Shown here: positions 26,270-35,322 of the stretch, one piece after another | Layout of the letters: each line of letters starts with the position of its first letter | How positions within the stretch are numbered: position 1 is the stretch's first letter | From: an uncultured Clostridia bacterium | GTDB lineage: Bacteria > Bacillota > Clostridia > Oscillospirales > Acutalibacteraceae | DNA length: 64,000 bases | Assembly (NCBI GenBank): GCA_937896885.1 | Contig: CALBNX010000077.1 | Coordinates: 4,554 to 68,553, forward strand | Direction of reading: 5' to 3' | Made by a program: the position numbers and the translations under genes | The notes under the pieces: model-generated | The model's input: the letters and a program-made list of their open reading frames with translations, nothing else | Database searches by the model: none | What the model was told of the DNA's origin: nothing

Positions 26270-26881
26270 TTATTGTTTGTTATAGTATGACAATGAAGCA
26301 ATGAAATATGTACGGATATACCCAGCTTTTGCCACCACAACAAACTCTTTGGTTTGTGGATTAAAATAAGCAGTGTCACCGTCTTCTTTCTGCTTTTTTG
26401 ACAGTGTATTTTTTTGTTGAATTACTGCATTTGCTTTATAAAGATATTCTTCCATATCCTTAGAATTTGTTTCTTTGCCGTGTTTGATATAATGCTCTGT
26501 CATAGAGTCCATATCATAAAAGGTGCGAGGATAACAAGATGTGTCAAATTCTTGAATATCAATATGTCTTTTGATTTTTGCAAGACAAAAAATCGCAAAA
26601 AACGCTATCAAATCAAGAAAAACAGTAGGTAAAGTGATTCCACCATTAGCCAATATGCTCATTACGGTAACAAAAGTGGCAACACAGAAAATTGCAGAAA
26701 TGCAAGTCGCACGATTGCCTAACGGTACATTTGCGGTATAGCTTCTATACCCACCATTTTTGTTTTTATCACGACAAGACTTGCATCTTTTTGGCAAATC
26801 AAGATTTTTAGATTTATAAAAAGCTATTTCAGATTGAGAGAGTGTAAAAACTTTTCCACATTGAACACAAGTTCTGTTCAT
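26270..26881 (-). CDS. zinc-ribbon two-helix membrane protein with C-terminal IRTYF domain
   Basis: Not a characterised family as far as I can tell. The 203 residues start with a treble-clef/zinc-ribbon (CVQCGKVFTLSQSEI...CKSCR; four cysteines), then two membrane helices at about 58-80 and 86-105, then a soluble C-terminal part of about 90 residues. That part (HYIKHGKETNSKDMEEYL, KANAVIQ, DGDTAYFNPQ, GYIRTYFIA) closely matches the whole 91-aa protein at 33443. The gene sits 2 bp downstream of smpB and directly upstream of ssrA, so it is probably expressed with the trans-translation system. Function unknown; the shared domain recalls small RNase-like (RelE/colicin-type) folds, which is inference. 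Confidence 0.75.
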   Translation of the reverse strand: MNRTCVQCGKVFTLSQSEIAFYKSKNLDLPKRCKSCRDKNKNGGYRSYTANVPLGNRATCISAIFCVATFVTVMSILANGGITLPTVFLDLIAFFAIFCLAKIKRHIDIQEFDTSCYPRTFYDMDSMTEHYIKHGKETNSKDMEEYLYKANAVIQQKNTLSKKQKEDGDTAYFNPQTKEFVVVAKAGYIRTYFIASLSYYNKQ

Positions 26882-26883
26882 AT

Positions 26884-27351
26884 TTATCTCATTCTCTCTT
26901 TCATTGTGCGCTCGATATTACGCTCGGCTTCTTTTTTTGCGGCAACATCACGCTTGTCGTAAAGCTTTTTACCTTTACAAAGACCAACTTGTACCTTTGC
27001 TCGACCTTTTTTGAAATATATTGACAAAGGAATAAGCGTAAGTCCGTCTTGTTTTGTTGTGCCGAGAAGTCGCATAATCTCTTTTTTGTGCATTAAAAGT
27101 TTGCGCACTCTCATCGGGTCACGGTTGAAAATGTTGCCGTGGTCATAGGGGCTAATATGCATACCGTTGACGAAAAGCTCACCTTCGACGATACTGCACC
27201 AAGCATCTTTAAGATTGCATTTGCCCTGTCTTAAAGACTTGACTTCTGTGCCCACAAGTTTAATACCTGCTTCAAAACTCTCTATGACAAAATAATCATG
27301 GAGAGCTTTTTTGTTTTGTGCAATTGTAGTGTTAGTGTTTTTCTCTACCAT
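26884..27351 (-). CDS. smpB: SsrA-binding protein SmpB
   Basis: Binds the tRNA-like end of tmRNA and places it in the stalled ribosome's A site. The 155 residues show the OB-fold core (DYFVIESFEAGIKLVGTEVKSLR, NLKDAWC, HISPYDHG) and the basic C-terminal tail (GKKLYDKRDVAAKKEAER) that enters the mRNA channel. It lies between recR and the zinc-ribbon gene, within 0.7 kb of its RNA partner. Confidence 0.96.
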   Translation of the reverse strand: MVEKNTNTTIAQNKKALHDYFVIESFEAGIKLVGTEVKSLRQGKCNLKDAWCSIVEGELFVNGMHISPYDHGNIFNRDPMRVRKLLMHKKEIMRLLGTTKQDGLTLIPLSIYFKKGRAKVQVGLCKGKKLYDKRDVAAKKEAERNIERTMKERMR

Positions 27352-27368
27352 AATTATTTACCTTATCA

Positions 27369-27962
27369 TTATAACAGATTTCTACCCTGAATTGCTCTGG
27401 AAAGTGTTACCTCATCTGCATATTCAAGGTCGCTACCAACAGGAATACCATAAGCCAAACGGCTCACTTTAATGCCCATTGGTTTGAGAAGACGAGCAAT
27501 ATACATTGCGGTTGCTTCGCCTTCTGCGGTGGGGTTTGTTGCCATAATAACTTCGTTGACAGAGTCGTCAGCCATTCTGCTGATTAACTCTTTAATGCGA
27601 ATATTATCAGGGCCAATTCCGTTCATTGGTGAAATTACACCGTGCAACACATGATATGTACCCTTATATTCGTGGGTGCGTTCAAATGCTGCAACATCTC
27701 TTGGATTTTCAACAACACAGATAGTTGAATTATCACGATTTGCGTTACTACAAATAGTACATTTTTCACCTTCGGTAAGATTGCAACAAACATTACAGGT
27801 GTGAATGTTTATATGAGCATTGTTTATTGCGTCAACAAGACTTTTTGTTTCACCGTCGTCAAGTCCAAGAATATAATACGCCATTCTCTCCGCCGATTTT
27901 ACACCGACAGAGGGCATTTTGCGAAATTCTTCTATCAACTTTTCAAGTGATACAATAGCCAT
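27369..27962 (-). CDS. recR: recombination protein RecR
   Basis: Acts with RecF and RecO to load RecA on gapped DNA. The 197 residues contain an N-terminal helix-hairpin-helix region (FRKMPSVGVKSAERMAYYIL), a four-cysteine zinc finger (CNVCCNLTEGEKCTIC), and a Toprim domain (ICVVENPRDVAAFERT, ATNPTAEGEATAMYIA). Classical position after dnaX and ybaB. Confidence 0.96.
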   Translation of the reverse strand: MAIVSLEKLIEEFRKMPSVGVKSAERMAYYILGLDDGETKSLVDAINNAHINIHTCNVCCNLTEGEKCTICSNANRDNSTICVVENPRDVAAFERTHEYKGTYHVLHGVISPMNGIGPDNIRIKELISRMADDSVNEVIMATNPTAEGEATAMYIARLLKPMGIKVSRLAYGIPVGSDLEYADEVTLSRAIQGRNLL

Positions 27963-27974
27963 AATTTACTCCAA

Positions 27975-28310
27975 TTAGAATCCAAGACCTGGAATGTTCA
28001 TTCCGCCTGTGATTTTTCCCATTTCTCTTTCCATTGTTTCGTCTGCTTTTCTCATTGCTTCGTTAACTGCTGCAACGAGCAAATCTTCAAGCATTTCAAC
28101 ATCTTCAGGGTCAACAACGTCTGGTTGAATGTTAACAGAAACAACCTGATGCTTGCCGTTAACTTTAACATCGATAGCTCCGCCACCAGCTGATGCTGAA
28201 TATTCTGCTTCTTCGCATTCTTTTTGAACACGAGCCATATCGTCCTGCATTTGTTGAAGGCGTTTCATCATATTTGCTTGACCGCCCTGATTTGGAATTC
28301 TTGCTTTCAT
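27975..28310 (-). CDS. ybaB: YbaB/EbfC family nucleoid-associated protein
   Basis: A 111-residue DNA-binding protein of the YbaB/EbfC family, which forms tweezer-like dimers on the nucleoid. Visible features: a glutamine/methionine-rich helix (MMKRLQQMQDDMARVQKE), the beta-sheet core (GGGAIDVKVNGKHQVVSV), and a glycine-rich C-terminus. An in-frame TTG overlaps the ribosome site GAGGAGGA, so the ATG at 28310 is the start. It begins 1 bp after the dnaX stop, a coupling seen in most bacteria. Confidence 0.95.
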   Translation of the reverse strand: MKARIPNQGGQANMMKRLQQMQDDMARVQKECEEAEYSASAGGGAIDVKVNGKHQVVSVNIQPDVVDPEDVEMLEDLLVAAVNEAMRKADETMEREMGKITGGMNIPGLGF

Positions 28311-28311
28311 T

Positions 28312-29955
28312 TTATTTATCCTCCTCAATATTCACACCAAGTTGTTTTGCCTTTGACACAAGGTCAGAAAGGGGGTTCTTTGGTGCTTCTTCTTGCTTGT
28401 TGTTATAAACTGCAAGGGTATAATTTTTGCCGGTTACATCTAAAACCGCTTGTTTTATAATCTTTGAATATTCACCAGTTTTAAGATACATTTCAAGAAC
28501 AGGTGAACCCTTGATTAACAAATATTTATCCTGATGCACAAATGCACTTGAGCCTGAAAGCATAACAATAAGACTCTTGTCGTTTTCATAAAGCTTATCA
28601 AGAACTTCTGGCCATCTGTCAAAAGCAACTGTGCCTGTTGATTGCACAGCGGGTTGCACTTTTTCTTCTTTTACAGGTGGTGCAACAGGCTTAGGTTCTT
28701 CTTTTATGGGCTCGGGTTTTGGTTCAGGTTTTGTTTCTTGAACCTTAACTTCTTCTTTTGGCTCTTCTTTAACAGGTGCAGAAACAGGTTCTGCTTTAAC
28801 CTGAATATTGCCTGATTTTATAGCACTTTCCAACTCACTGAGTCTGCGAAGAATTGCATTGACGTCTGTGTCAAGACTTGGTGTGCAAAGCCTGATAATG
28901 CAAAGCTCTGCGCTTGTTCTTCTGTTAGCACCCTGTTTCATAGTTGAAGCAGATGCTGTGAGAATATCAATACAAGACATAATTGTCGCAAGAGTTGTCT
29001 TTTCACTCTGTTGACGGATTATATCAATTTCGCCCTGTGAACAGATAATCATACTCTCAAAATTCTTAACGGCTTTTGAAACCATAAGATTTCTGAAATG
29101 ACTTGTGAGTTCTGTGATAAGACGCTCCATATCACAAGAGTCATTATAAAGCTTATCAACGATTTCGAGTGCTTTTGCAGGATTTTTTTGGATTATTGAA
29201 TCGCAAAGTTCGAAAATATATTCACGACCTGCAAGCCCTGCACTTTTTGCGACTGCTGTTGAGTCAATAACACCTTCAACAGATGAACAACGGTCTAAAA
29301 GTGAAAGTGCATCACGCATTGCACCGTCTGCAATTCTTGCAATAAGCATTGCGCCGTCATCGGCAAGAGTGAGATTTTCTTTTATAGCAACTTCTTTAAG
29401 TCTTTCTGCTATTGCTTCAGGCTCGATTCGTTTGAAATCGAAGCGCTGACAACGAGAGAGAATTGTTGATGGAAGCTTGTGAACTTCTGTTGTTGCAAGA
29501 ATGAAAATAACGTGTGCAGGGGGTTCTTCAAGAGTTTTGAGAAGTGCATTGAATGCGCCGATTGAGAGCATATGAACTTCGTCGATAATATAAACTCTAT
29601 ATTTTGCATTAGCAGGAGTGAAGTTTGCTTCTTCTCTCAAATCACGAATGTTATCTACACCGTTGTTTGATGCAGCGTCAATTTCAATGATATCAAGAAT
29701 TGAACCATTGTCTATTCCGCGACAGATTTCGCATTCGTTACAAGGATTTCCGTCGATAGGGTTAAGACAGTTGACGGCTTTTGAAAGAATTTTTGCACAA
29801 GAGGTTTTGCCAGTACCACGAGAACCTGTGAAAAGATAAGCGTGACTTGTTTTGCCAGATTTCACAGCATTTTCAAGTGTTTTTGTAATGTGCTCTTGTC
29901 CCACAACGCTTGTAAAGGTTGACGGACGATATTTTCTATAAAACGCACGATACAT
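28312..29955 (-). CDS. dnaX: DNA polymerase III subunits gamma and tau
   Basis: ATPase of the clamp-loader complex that loads the sliding clamp and organises the replisome. The 547 residues include Walker A GSRGTGKTSCAK near 44, a zinc module with CNECEIC, Walker B IIDEVHML, and the sensor SRC motif STILSRCQRF. A Pro/Glu/Lys-rich linker at about 375-450 connects to a short tau-specific C-terminal domain. Whether a separate gamma form is made by frameshifting cannot be judged. AGGAGGGAAA precedes the ATG. It lies 35 bp downstream of the SRP RNA and probably shares its promoter. Confidence 0.96.
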   Translation of the reverse strand: MYRAFYRKYRPSTFTSVVGQEHITKTLENAVKSGKTSHAYLFTGSRGTGKTSCAKILSKAVNCLNPIDGNPCNECEICRGIDNGSILDIIEIDAASNNGVDNIRDLREEANFTPANAKYRVYIIDEVHMLSIGAFNALLKTLEEPPAHVIFILATTEVHKLPSTILSRCQRFDFKRIEPEAIAERLKEVAIKENLTLADDGAMLIARIADGAMRDALSLLDRCSSVEGVIDSTAVAKSAGLAGREYIFELCDSIIQKNPAKALEIVDKLYNDSCDMERLITELTSHFRNLMVSKAVKNFESMIICSQGEIDIIRQQSEKTTLATIMSCIDILTASASTMKQGANRRTSAELCIIRLCTPSLDTDVNAILRRLSELESAIKSGNIQVKAEPVSAPVKEEPKEEVKVQETKPEPKPEPIKEEPKPVAPPVKEEKVQPAVQSTGTVAFDRWPEVLDKLYENDKSLIVMLSGSSAFVHQDKYLLIKGSPVLEMYLKTGEYSKIIKQAVLDVTGKNYTLAVYNNKQEEAPKNPLSDLVSKAKQLGVNIEEDK

Positions 29956-29989
29956 AAATTTCCCTCCTGTTTTTACACCTAGTAAAAAT

Positions 29990-30127
29990 GCCTTAACTCA
30001 GTCATGTGTCGTGCAGGCAGACTGTGGCGCCCGGTGCAAACCGCTTAATGCTGCTCGGTTCCCCGCCTGACATGGTTCACAGCGCCCCGCCGCACAGGAC
30101 CCACACGGCACACGACTGAATTAAGGC
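29990..30127 (-). ncRNA. ffs: signal recognition particle RNA (4.5S/scRNA)
   Basis: RNA core of the SRP, binding Ffh to target membrane proteins. The conserved apical region is present as GTCAGGCGGGGAACCGAGCA, with a GGAA tetraloop. The 5' and 3' ends form a long terminal helix (GCCTTAATTCAGTCGTGTG with CACATGACTGAGTTAAGGC, G-U pairs only), followed by ATTTTTA, so the closing helix doubles as a terminator. At about 138 nt it appears to lack the full Alu-type domain of the 270-nt B. subtilis RNA. Position upstream of dnaX is conserved in Firmicutes. The exact 5' end may lie up to 13 nt upstream. Confidence 0.93.
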
Positions 30128-30147
30128 AATCAGTTATTTACCGACCT

Positions 30148-30176
30148 ATTATACTATATAATTAGAGTAATTTCAA
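30148..30176 (-). promoter_or_regulatory. strong promoter of SRP RNA and dnaX operon
   Basis: Minus strand TTGAAA (30176-30171), 17 bp, TATAAT (30153-30148). It is near-consensus, as expected for an abundant RNA. Confidence 0.8.
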
Positions 30177-30205
30177 GAGAAAATATATAGTATTTTATGT
30201 TGTAG

Positions 30206-30233
30206 TTGCAAAGATTTTGTGATAGAATAAAAT
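30206..30233 (+). promoter_or_regulatory. promoter of the hexosaminidase gene
   Basis: TTGCAA (30206-30211), 16 bp, TAAAAT (30228-30233). It is divergent from the SRP RNA promoter, with 29 bp between them. Confidence 0.5.
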
Positions 30234-30271
30234 TGTATAATTTTAACATTAATTCACGGAGGATAAAACGG

Positions 30272-31873
30272 ATGTTCAACATTATCCCACAACCCGTCAG
30301 TATTCTAACCAATAGTGACCGAAAAGGGTTTACTCTTCACGCAGGGACAATAATTTCTCCATATTCATTTTCAGATGATTTTATAAAATTTGTCCGTAAA
30401 AATTTTAATAAAAAGATTTGTATTCACGAAGACACGGGCGAAGAAAAATCAATTATTCTCACTCTTGATGAAAGCTTTGAATATGACGAGGGTTATACTC
30501 TCAAATGTGAAAATAGACGAGTTTATATAAATGCGAAAACCGAAACAGGGTTGTTTTATGGCTTGCAGACTTTAAAGCAAATGCTTTTGCAAAAAGAAGG
30601 CAAGTTGCCATACACAGAAATAATAGATTATCCTCGTTTTTCTTATCGTGGATTTATGTTCGACTGTGGCAGATATTTTTATCCAGTAGAAGATGTTAAA
30701 AAAATAGTTGACCTTATGGCACTTCATAAACTCAATGTTTTGCATTGGCACTTGACTGAAGACCAAGGTTGGCGAGTTGAGATTAAAAAATATCCTTTGT
30801 TAACAGAAAAGGGCTCAATGAGAAGTCACACGAATTTTAATCACAAGGCTCACGGTAGATATTATACACAAGAAGAAATAAAAGAAATTGTCACTTATTG
30901 TCACGAGCGAAAAATTAAGGTTATTCCTGAATTTGATATTCCGGGACACAGCGTGGCGGCTATTTCTTGTTACCCATATTTATCTTGCCTTGACCGTGAT
31001 TTAGAGGTTGCGACTCATTGGGGCGTTAAGCACGATATTCTTTGCGCGGGAAAAGAGTCCACATATAAGTTTGTTTATGATGTGCTTGATGAACTTATAG
31101 AATTATTCCCAGATAAGATTATTCATATCGGTGGCGACGAAGCAGTAAAAATGCGTTGGAAGAATTGTCCACATTGTCAGAAAGCAATTAAAGATAATAA
31201 TCTTCGTGACGAAGACCATTTGCAGATGTTCTTTATGGCAAAAGTGAATGATTATCTCAAAGAAAAGGGATATTCTTCAGTAATGTGGAATTATGATAAG
31301 ATTGAAAACGCAGACACTTTGAGTCCTGATATCGCTTGGGATATATGCGGTATGGGTGACGATGAGGGGGTAGTTAAAAATGAACTAACTCGTGGCAGAA
31401 AGCTCATTAACACAAAATGTTACCCTTATTATTTTGATTTTCCTTATGGTTGGAATACTCTTAAAACGGTTTGCGAAGACGATGGTGCTTTAACCGATAA
31501 TGACGAAGAAACTTGGGGTATTGAGGCACAGATGTGGACAGAATATGTCCCAAATATGAAACGCTTGGAGTTTCTCACATTCCCAAGGCTTGGCGCAATG
31601 GCAGAGAATGCTTGGGCAGAGAAGGGGTATCCGTCATTCTCAACATTCCTTCACAAAGCACCAACATATTATAATTTGCTTGATGCATATAATGTGAATT
31701 ATGCGCCACTTAAAAAGGCATGTCCCTCATTTTTCTATAAACACGCGTCTTCATTATGGTTTAAGCGCAGAGTTCTTCATTGGCAAGGACTACACAATTT
31801 AATTGATGACGCAAAAGCAGTGAAAGAAGCAGAAAAAATAAAAGCAGACACTATTAAAAATGGCAAATGTTAA
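30272..31873 (+). CDS. GH20 beta-N-acetylhexosaminidase
   Basis: Releases terminal N-acetylglucosamine or N-acetylgalactosamine. The 533 residues comprise the GH20 N-terminal alpha/beta domain and a TIM barrel (FMFDCGRYFYPVEDVKKIVD, HWHLTEDQGWRVEIKKYP), with the substrate-assisted catalytic pair D289-E290 in HIGGDEAVKMRW. There is no signal peptide, so it probably acts on imported oligosaccharides in the cytoplasm, for example from host glycans or wall turnover. The ATG at 30272 has CGGAGGAT upstream; a longer frame begins inside the promoter. No transporter is adjacent. Confidence 0.9.
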   Translation: MFNIIPQPVSILTNSDRKGFTLHAGTIISPYSFSDDFIKFVRKNFNKKICIHEDTGEEKSIILTLDESFEYDEGYTLKCENRRVYINAKTETGLFYGLQTLKQMLLQKEGKLPYTEIIDYPRFSYRGFMFDCGRYFYPVEDVKKIVDLMALHKLNVLHWHLTEDQGWRVEIKKYPLLTEKGSMRSHTNFNHKAHGRYYTQEEIKEIVTYCHERKIKVIPEFDIPGHSVAAISCYPYLSCLDRDLEVATHWGVKHDILCAGKESTYKFVYDVLDELIELFPDKIIHIGGDEAVKMRWKNCPHCQKAIKDNNLRDEDHLQMFFMAKVNDYLKEKGYSSVMWNYDKIENADTLSPDIAWDICGMGDDEGVVKNELTRGRKLINTKCYPYYFDFPYGWNTLKTVCEDDGALTDNDEETWGIEAQMWTEYVPNMKRLEFLTFPRLGAMAENAWAEKGYPSFSTFLHKAPTYYNLLDAYNVNYAPLKKACPSFFYKHASSLWFKRRVLHWQGLHNLIDDAKAVKEAEKIKADTIKNGKC

Positions 31874-31934
31874 TTTTAACTAAAATTAGGGAATTAGTTA
31901 AAAAATATCTATTATATATTTGAGGTGTTATACA

Positions 31935-33443
31935 ATGAAAAAATACGTATTGGCATTAGACCAGGGAACAACAAGTTCACGCGCAATTCTTTTTGACAAA
32001 AAGGGAAACATCTGTTTTAAAGCTCAGCACGAGTTTACACAGATTTATCCACACACAGGTTGGGTTGAGCACAACCCAATGGAAATTCTCTTTTCACAGT
32101 TGCAATCTGTTATGGAAGTAATGGCAGAGAGCAAAGCAACAGCAGAAGATATTGCGGCAATCGGTATCACAAATCAGCGTGAAACAACAATCGTATGGGA
32201 TAAATCAACAGGTAAACCTATTTATAATGCGATTGTTTGGCAATGTAGAAGAACTGCTGATATGTGTGAGAAAATCAAAGCAGACGAAGAATTGACACAA
32301 TATATCAAAGACCATACAGGTCTTGTTGTTGACGCATATTTCTCTGCAACAAAGATTAAATGGATTCTCGACAATGTTGATGGCGCAAGAGAATTAGCAG
32401 AAAAAGGTCAGCTTCTTTTCGGTACAGTTGAAACTTGGCTTATCTGGAACTTAACAGGTGGCGCTGTGCATATTACTGACTACTCAAACGCATCAAGAAC
32501 AATGATTTTTGATGTTGATAAGCTTTGTTGGGATGAGTATCTTTGTGAAAAAATCGGTATTCCAATGGCAATGCTTCCAGAAGCAGTACCATCAAGCAAG
32601 GTTTACGGAACAGTTGCAAAGAGCGTTATGGGTATTGAAGAGTTGGCGGGTGTGCCAATTTCAGGCGCAATCGGTGACCAGCCTGCTGCACTTTTCGGTC
32701 AGGGATGTTTCGAAAGTGGTCAGGCAAAGAATACATACGGCACAGGTTGTTTCTTGCTTATGAATACAGGTGATAAGAGAGTTGAGTCAAAGAATAATCT
32801 TGTTACAGGTGTTGCATGGGGTATTGGCGATAAAGTTACTTATGCTATTGAGGGTTCTGCTTTCAATGCGGGTTCAGTAATCAAGTGGCTTCGTGACGAT
32901 TTACAGCTTATACCATCTGCTCGTCGTTGTGACGAATTAGCAGAGAGCGTTCCAAATTCAAATGGTGTTTATTTTGTTCCTGCATTTACAGGACTTGGCG
33001 CACCTTATTGGGATATGTATGCTCGTGGAACAATCGTTGGACTTACTCGTGGCGCTAATTCTGCTCACATTTGCCGAAGCGTTCTTGAAGCAATCGCATA
33101 TCAGATGACAGACTTGCTTGAAGCAATGAAACAAGATTCAGACATCCAGCTTTCAGAACTTCGTGTTGATGGTGGCGCATCAGTAAGTGATATTATGATG
33201 CAAATTCAATCAGATATGATTAGAACCAATGTTAACCGTCCAAAGATGGTTGAAACAACTGCAATCGGTGCGGCTTATCTTGCTGGTCTTGCAACAGGAT
33301 TCTGGAAAGATACTGACGAAATCGCAAAAATCCGTGAAGTTGATAAAGTTTTCGAGCCACAGATGGATATTGAAAAACGCGAAAAGAGATATCGTGGATG
33401 GCTTCGTGCAGTTGAACGTTCAAGAGATTGGGTTGAACACTAA
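31935..33443 (+). CDS. glpK: glycerol kinase
   Basis: Phosphorylates glycerol to glycerol-3-phosphate with ATP. The 502 residues match the FGGY kinase family: [16 protein letters not shown] at the N-terminus, [29 protein letters not shown], and [18 protein letters not shown]. Length is normal. The ATG at 31935 follows GAGGTG; a TTG 15 bp upstream overlaps that site. No glpF or glpD is nearby. Its stop overlaps the next start as TAATG, so the downstream 91-aa protein is translationally coupled. Confidence 0.96.
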   Translation: MKKYVLALDQGTTSSRAILFDKKGNICFKAQHEFTQIYPHTGWVEHNPMEILFSQLQSVMEVMAESKATAEDIAAIGITNQRETTIVWDKSTGKPIYNAIVWQCRRTADMCEKIKADEELTQYIKDHTGLVVDAYFSATKIKWILDNVDGARELAEKGQLLFGTVETWLIWNLTGGAVHITDYSNASRTMIFDVDKLCWDEYLCEKIGIPMAMLPEAVPSSKVYGTVAKSVMGIEELAGVPISGAIGDQPAALFGQGCFESGQAKNTYGTGCFLLMNTGDKRVESKNNLVTGVAWGIGDKVTYAIEGSAFNAGSVIKWLRDDLQLIPSARRCDELAESVPNSNGVYFVPAFTGLGAPYWDMYARGTIVGLTRGANSAHICRSVLEAIAYQMTDLLEAMKQDSDIQLSELRVDGGASVSDIMMQIQSDMIRTNVNRPKMVETTAIGAAYLAGLATGFWKDTDEIAKIREVDKVFEPQMDIEKREKRYRGWLRAVERSRDWVEH

Positions 33444-33718
33444 TGGCAAAGATTTTAATGTTTCGAACACCTGAAAAGCTTATTGACCATTTTTTAGAGC
33501 ACGGTGAAGCAACTGGGTGCGATTCAGCAGAAGAATATCTTATCAAAGCAAACGCAGTGATACAGAATCCCGATGCAAAATCAAAATATGAAACAGATGA
33601 AGACGATAACGACAAGATTTACTATCTCTCTCAAACGGGAGAGATAGTATTCGTATCAATGGATGGATATATCCGAACATATTTTATTGCTGACGACGAA
33701 TATTTTGAGCGTCAGTAA
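33443..33718 (+). CDS. small stand-alone IRTYF-domain protein
   Basis: A 91-residue soluble protein. Its pattern (LIDHFLEHGEATGCDSAEEY, KANAVIQNP, DKIYYLSQTGEIVFVS, GYIRTYFIADDEYF) aligns along its length with the C-terminal part of the zinc-ribbon membrane protein at 26270. The H-x3-HG, acidic, and terminal IRT-Y-F pattern recalls small RNase-like toxin domains of the barnase/RelE/colicin superfamily; no catalytic activity is shown, and no immunity protein is visible. It overlaps the glpK stop by one base and lies 15 bp upstream of the malic enzyme, so it is expressed with central carbon genes. Confidence 0.75.
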   Translation: MAKILMFRTPEKLIDHFLEHGEATGCDSAEEYLIKANAVIQNPDAKSKYETDEDDNDKIYYLSQTGEIVFVSMDGYIRTYFIADDEYFERQ

Positions 33719-33733
33719 GTGGGAGCAAAGCAA

Positions 33734-34906
33734 ATGGATTACGCAAAAGAGAGCTTAAAACTTCATTATGAGTGGCAGGGCAAAATCGAAATAAAAACAA
33801 GGGCAAAGGCTAACGATAAAGAGTCTTTGTCGCTTGCATATACCCCAGGTGTTGCTGAACCTTGCCTTGAAATTCAAAAAGACATTAACAAATCTTACGA
33901 ACTCACTCGCCGTTGGAATACAGTTGCGGTTGTAACTGATGGTACAGCAGTTTTAGGACTTGGTGACATTGGCCCCGAAGCTGGAATGCCCGTAATGGAG
34001 GGCAAGTGCGTCCTTTTCAAAGAGTTTGGTGGAGTTGATGCGATTCCTCTTTGCATAAGAAGTAAAGATGTTGATGAAATTGTTAATTGTATCTCTCTTT
34101 TGGGTGGTAGCTTCGGTGGAATCAATCTTGAAGATATTGCAGCGCCCCGTTGCTTTGAGATTGAAAGAAAGTTAAAAGAAAAGCTTGATATTCCTGTTTT
34201 CCATGACGACCAGCACGGCACAGCCGTTGTTGTTGGCGCGGCAGTAACAAACGCCCTTCGTCTTGTGAATAAGAAAATCGAAGATTGCACTGTTGTATTC
34301 AGCGGTGCAGGTGCGGCGGGTATTGCGATTGCAAAGCTCATATATCAAATGGGTGCAGGGAATATTATAATGTGCGATAAAATGGGTATTCTTTGCATTG
34401 GTGAAGAATGGATGAACTCTGCACAAGCACAAATGGCAGAAATCACTAATAAAAATCATATAAAAGGTACACTTGCAGATGCTTTGAAAGGTGCGGATAT
34501 TTTTATCGGCGTTTCAGCACCTAACATCGTCACCGAAGAAATGATAAAATCAATGGCAGAGAATGCAATTGTATTCCCAATGGCAAACCCAACACCTGAA
34601 ATTATGCCTAACAAAGCAAAAAATGCTGGTGCAAAGGTTGTGGGTACAGGTCGAAGTGACTATCCTAACCAGATTAACAATGTGCTTGCATTCCCAGGCA
34701 TATTTCGTGGTGCTCTTGATTGCAGAGCAAGTGATATTAACGAAGAAATGAAAATTGCGGCGGCAAAGGCAATCGCATCACTTGTGAGTGATGAAGAGTT
34801 GAGTGAAGATTATATCTTGCCTAAAGCATTTGACGAAAGAGTGGGCTCAACTGTTGCAAAAGCAGTTGTTGAAGCTGCAAAACAAAGTGGAGTTGCTAGA
34901 ATATGA
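33734..34906 (+). CDS. NAD(P)-dependent malic enzyme
   Basis: Oxidative decarboxylation of malate to pyruvate. The 390 residues contain the malic domain (YTPGVAEPCLEIQKD; GLGDIGPEAGMPVMEGK), the metal/substrate motif HDDQHGTAVVVGAA and a Rossmann NAD-binding domain (FSGAGAAGIAIAKL). It is the short bacterial type, without the phosphotransacetylase extension. Cofactor preference is not determinable by eye. The ATG at 33734 follows GGGAG; an upstream GTG overlaps the previous stop. It ends in an ATGA overlap with the first of three membrane paralogs. Confidence 0.94.
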   Translation: MDYAKESLKLHYEWQGKIEIKTRAKANDKESLSLAYTPGVAEPCLEIQKDINKSYELTRRWNTVAVVTDGTAVLGLGDIGPEAGMPVMEGKCVLFKEFGGVDAIPLCIRSKDVDEIVNCISLLGGSFGGINLEDIAAPRCFEIERKLKEKLDIPVFHDDQHGTAVVVGAAVTNALRLVNKKIEDCTVVFSGAGAAGIAIAKLIYQMGAGNIIMCDKMGILCIGEEWMNSAQAQMAEITNKNHIKGTLADALKGADIFIGVSAPNIVTEEMIKSMAENAIVFPMANPTPEIMPNKAKNAGAKVVGTGRSDYPNQINNVLAFPGIFRGALDCRASDINEEMKIAAAKAIASLVSDEELSEDYILPKAFDERVGSTVAKAVVEAAKQSGVARI

Positions 34907-35313
34907 AAGAAACATACGAAAACTCTGCGGAATATCGAGAAGTCCCACAAATGACAAGGTCAGAGTATATTGCAGAATATCACGATATAACAACCCATTT
35001 TGATGAAGAGAAAAAAGAAATAAAAAAGGTTTTTCCGATAGCAATAATAATGGCAGTGATTTGTGTTGTTGTGTTATTTCTTCTTTTTCTTTCAGGCAAT
35101 AACATTCTTCATTATAACTGGCGAATTCATTTTTATTTAGGTCAAGAAACAGCAATATTTTATTTTATTCTCCCATTGATACCAACATTTCCTTTTTTGG
35201 CAATGCTAAAAAGATTTAAAAAAATAAAAAATAAAGAAAACGAACGACTTAAAGACCTTGAAGATAGAAAAAATCTCTGTATTGAAATAGGCACATACAA
35301 CGCAGAAGAATAG
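34903..35313 (+). CDS. two-helix membrane protein, paralog 1 of 3
   Basis: Not recognised. The 136 residues show a short polar N-terminus with MTRSEYIAEYHDI, two membrane helices at about 44-65 and 83-100, and a charged C-terminal helix ending KDLEDRKNLCIEIGTYNAEE. The TRSxYI, LEDxK and TYN/D features recur in the two following proteins, so the three form a family. It overlaps the malic enzyme stop by 4 bp (ATGA), indicating coupled translation. Confidence 0.7.
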   Translation: MKETYENSAEYREVPQMTRSEYIAEYHDITTHFDEEKKEIKKVFPIAIIMAVICVVVLFLLFLSGNNILHYNWRIHFYLGQETAIFYFILPLIPTFPFLAMLKRFKKIKNKENERLKDLEDRKNLCIEIGTYNAEE

Positions 35314-35322
35314 GTGAATATA

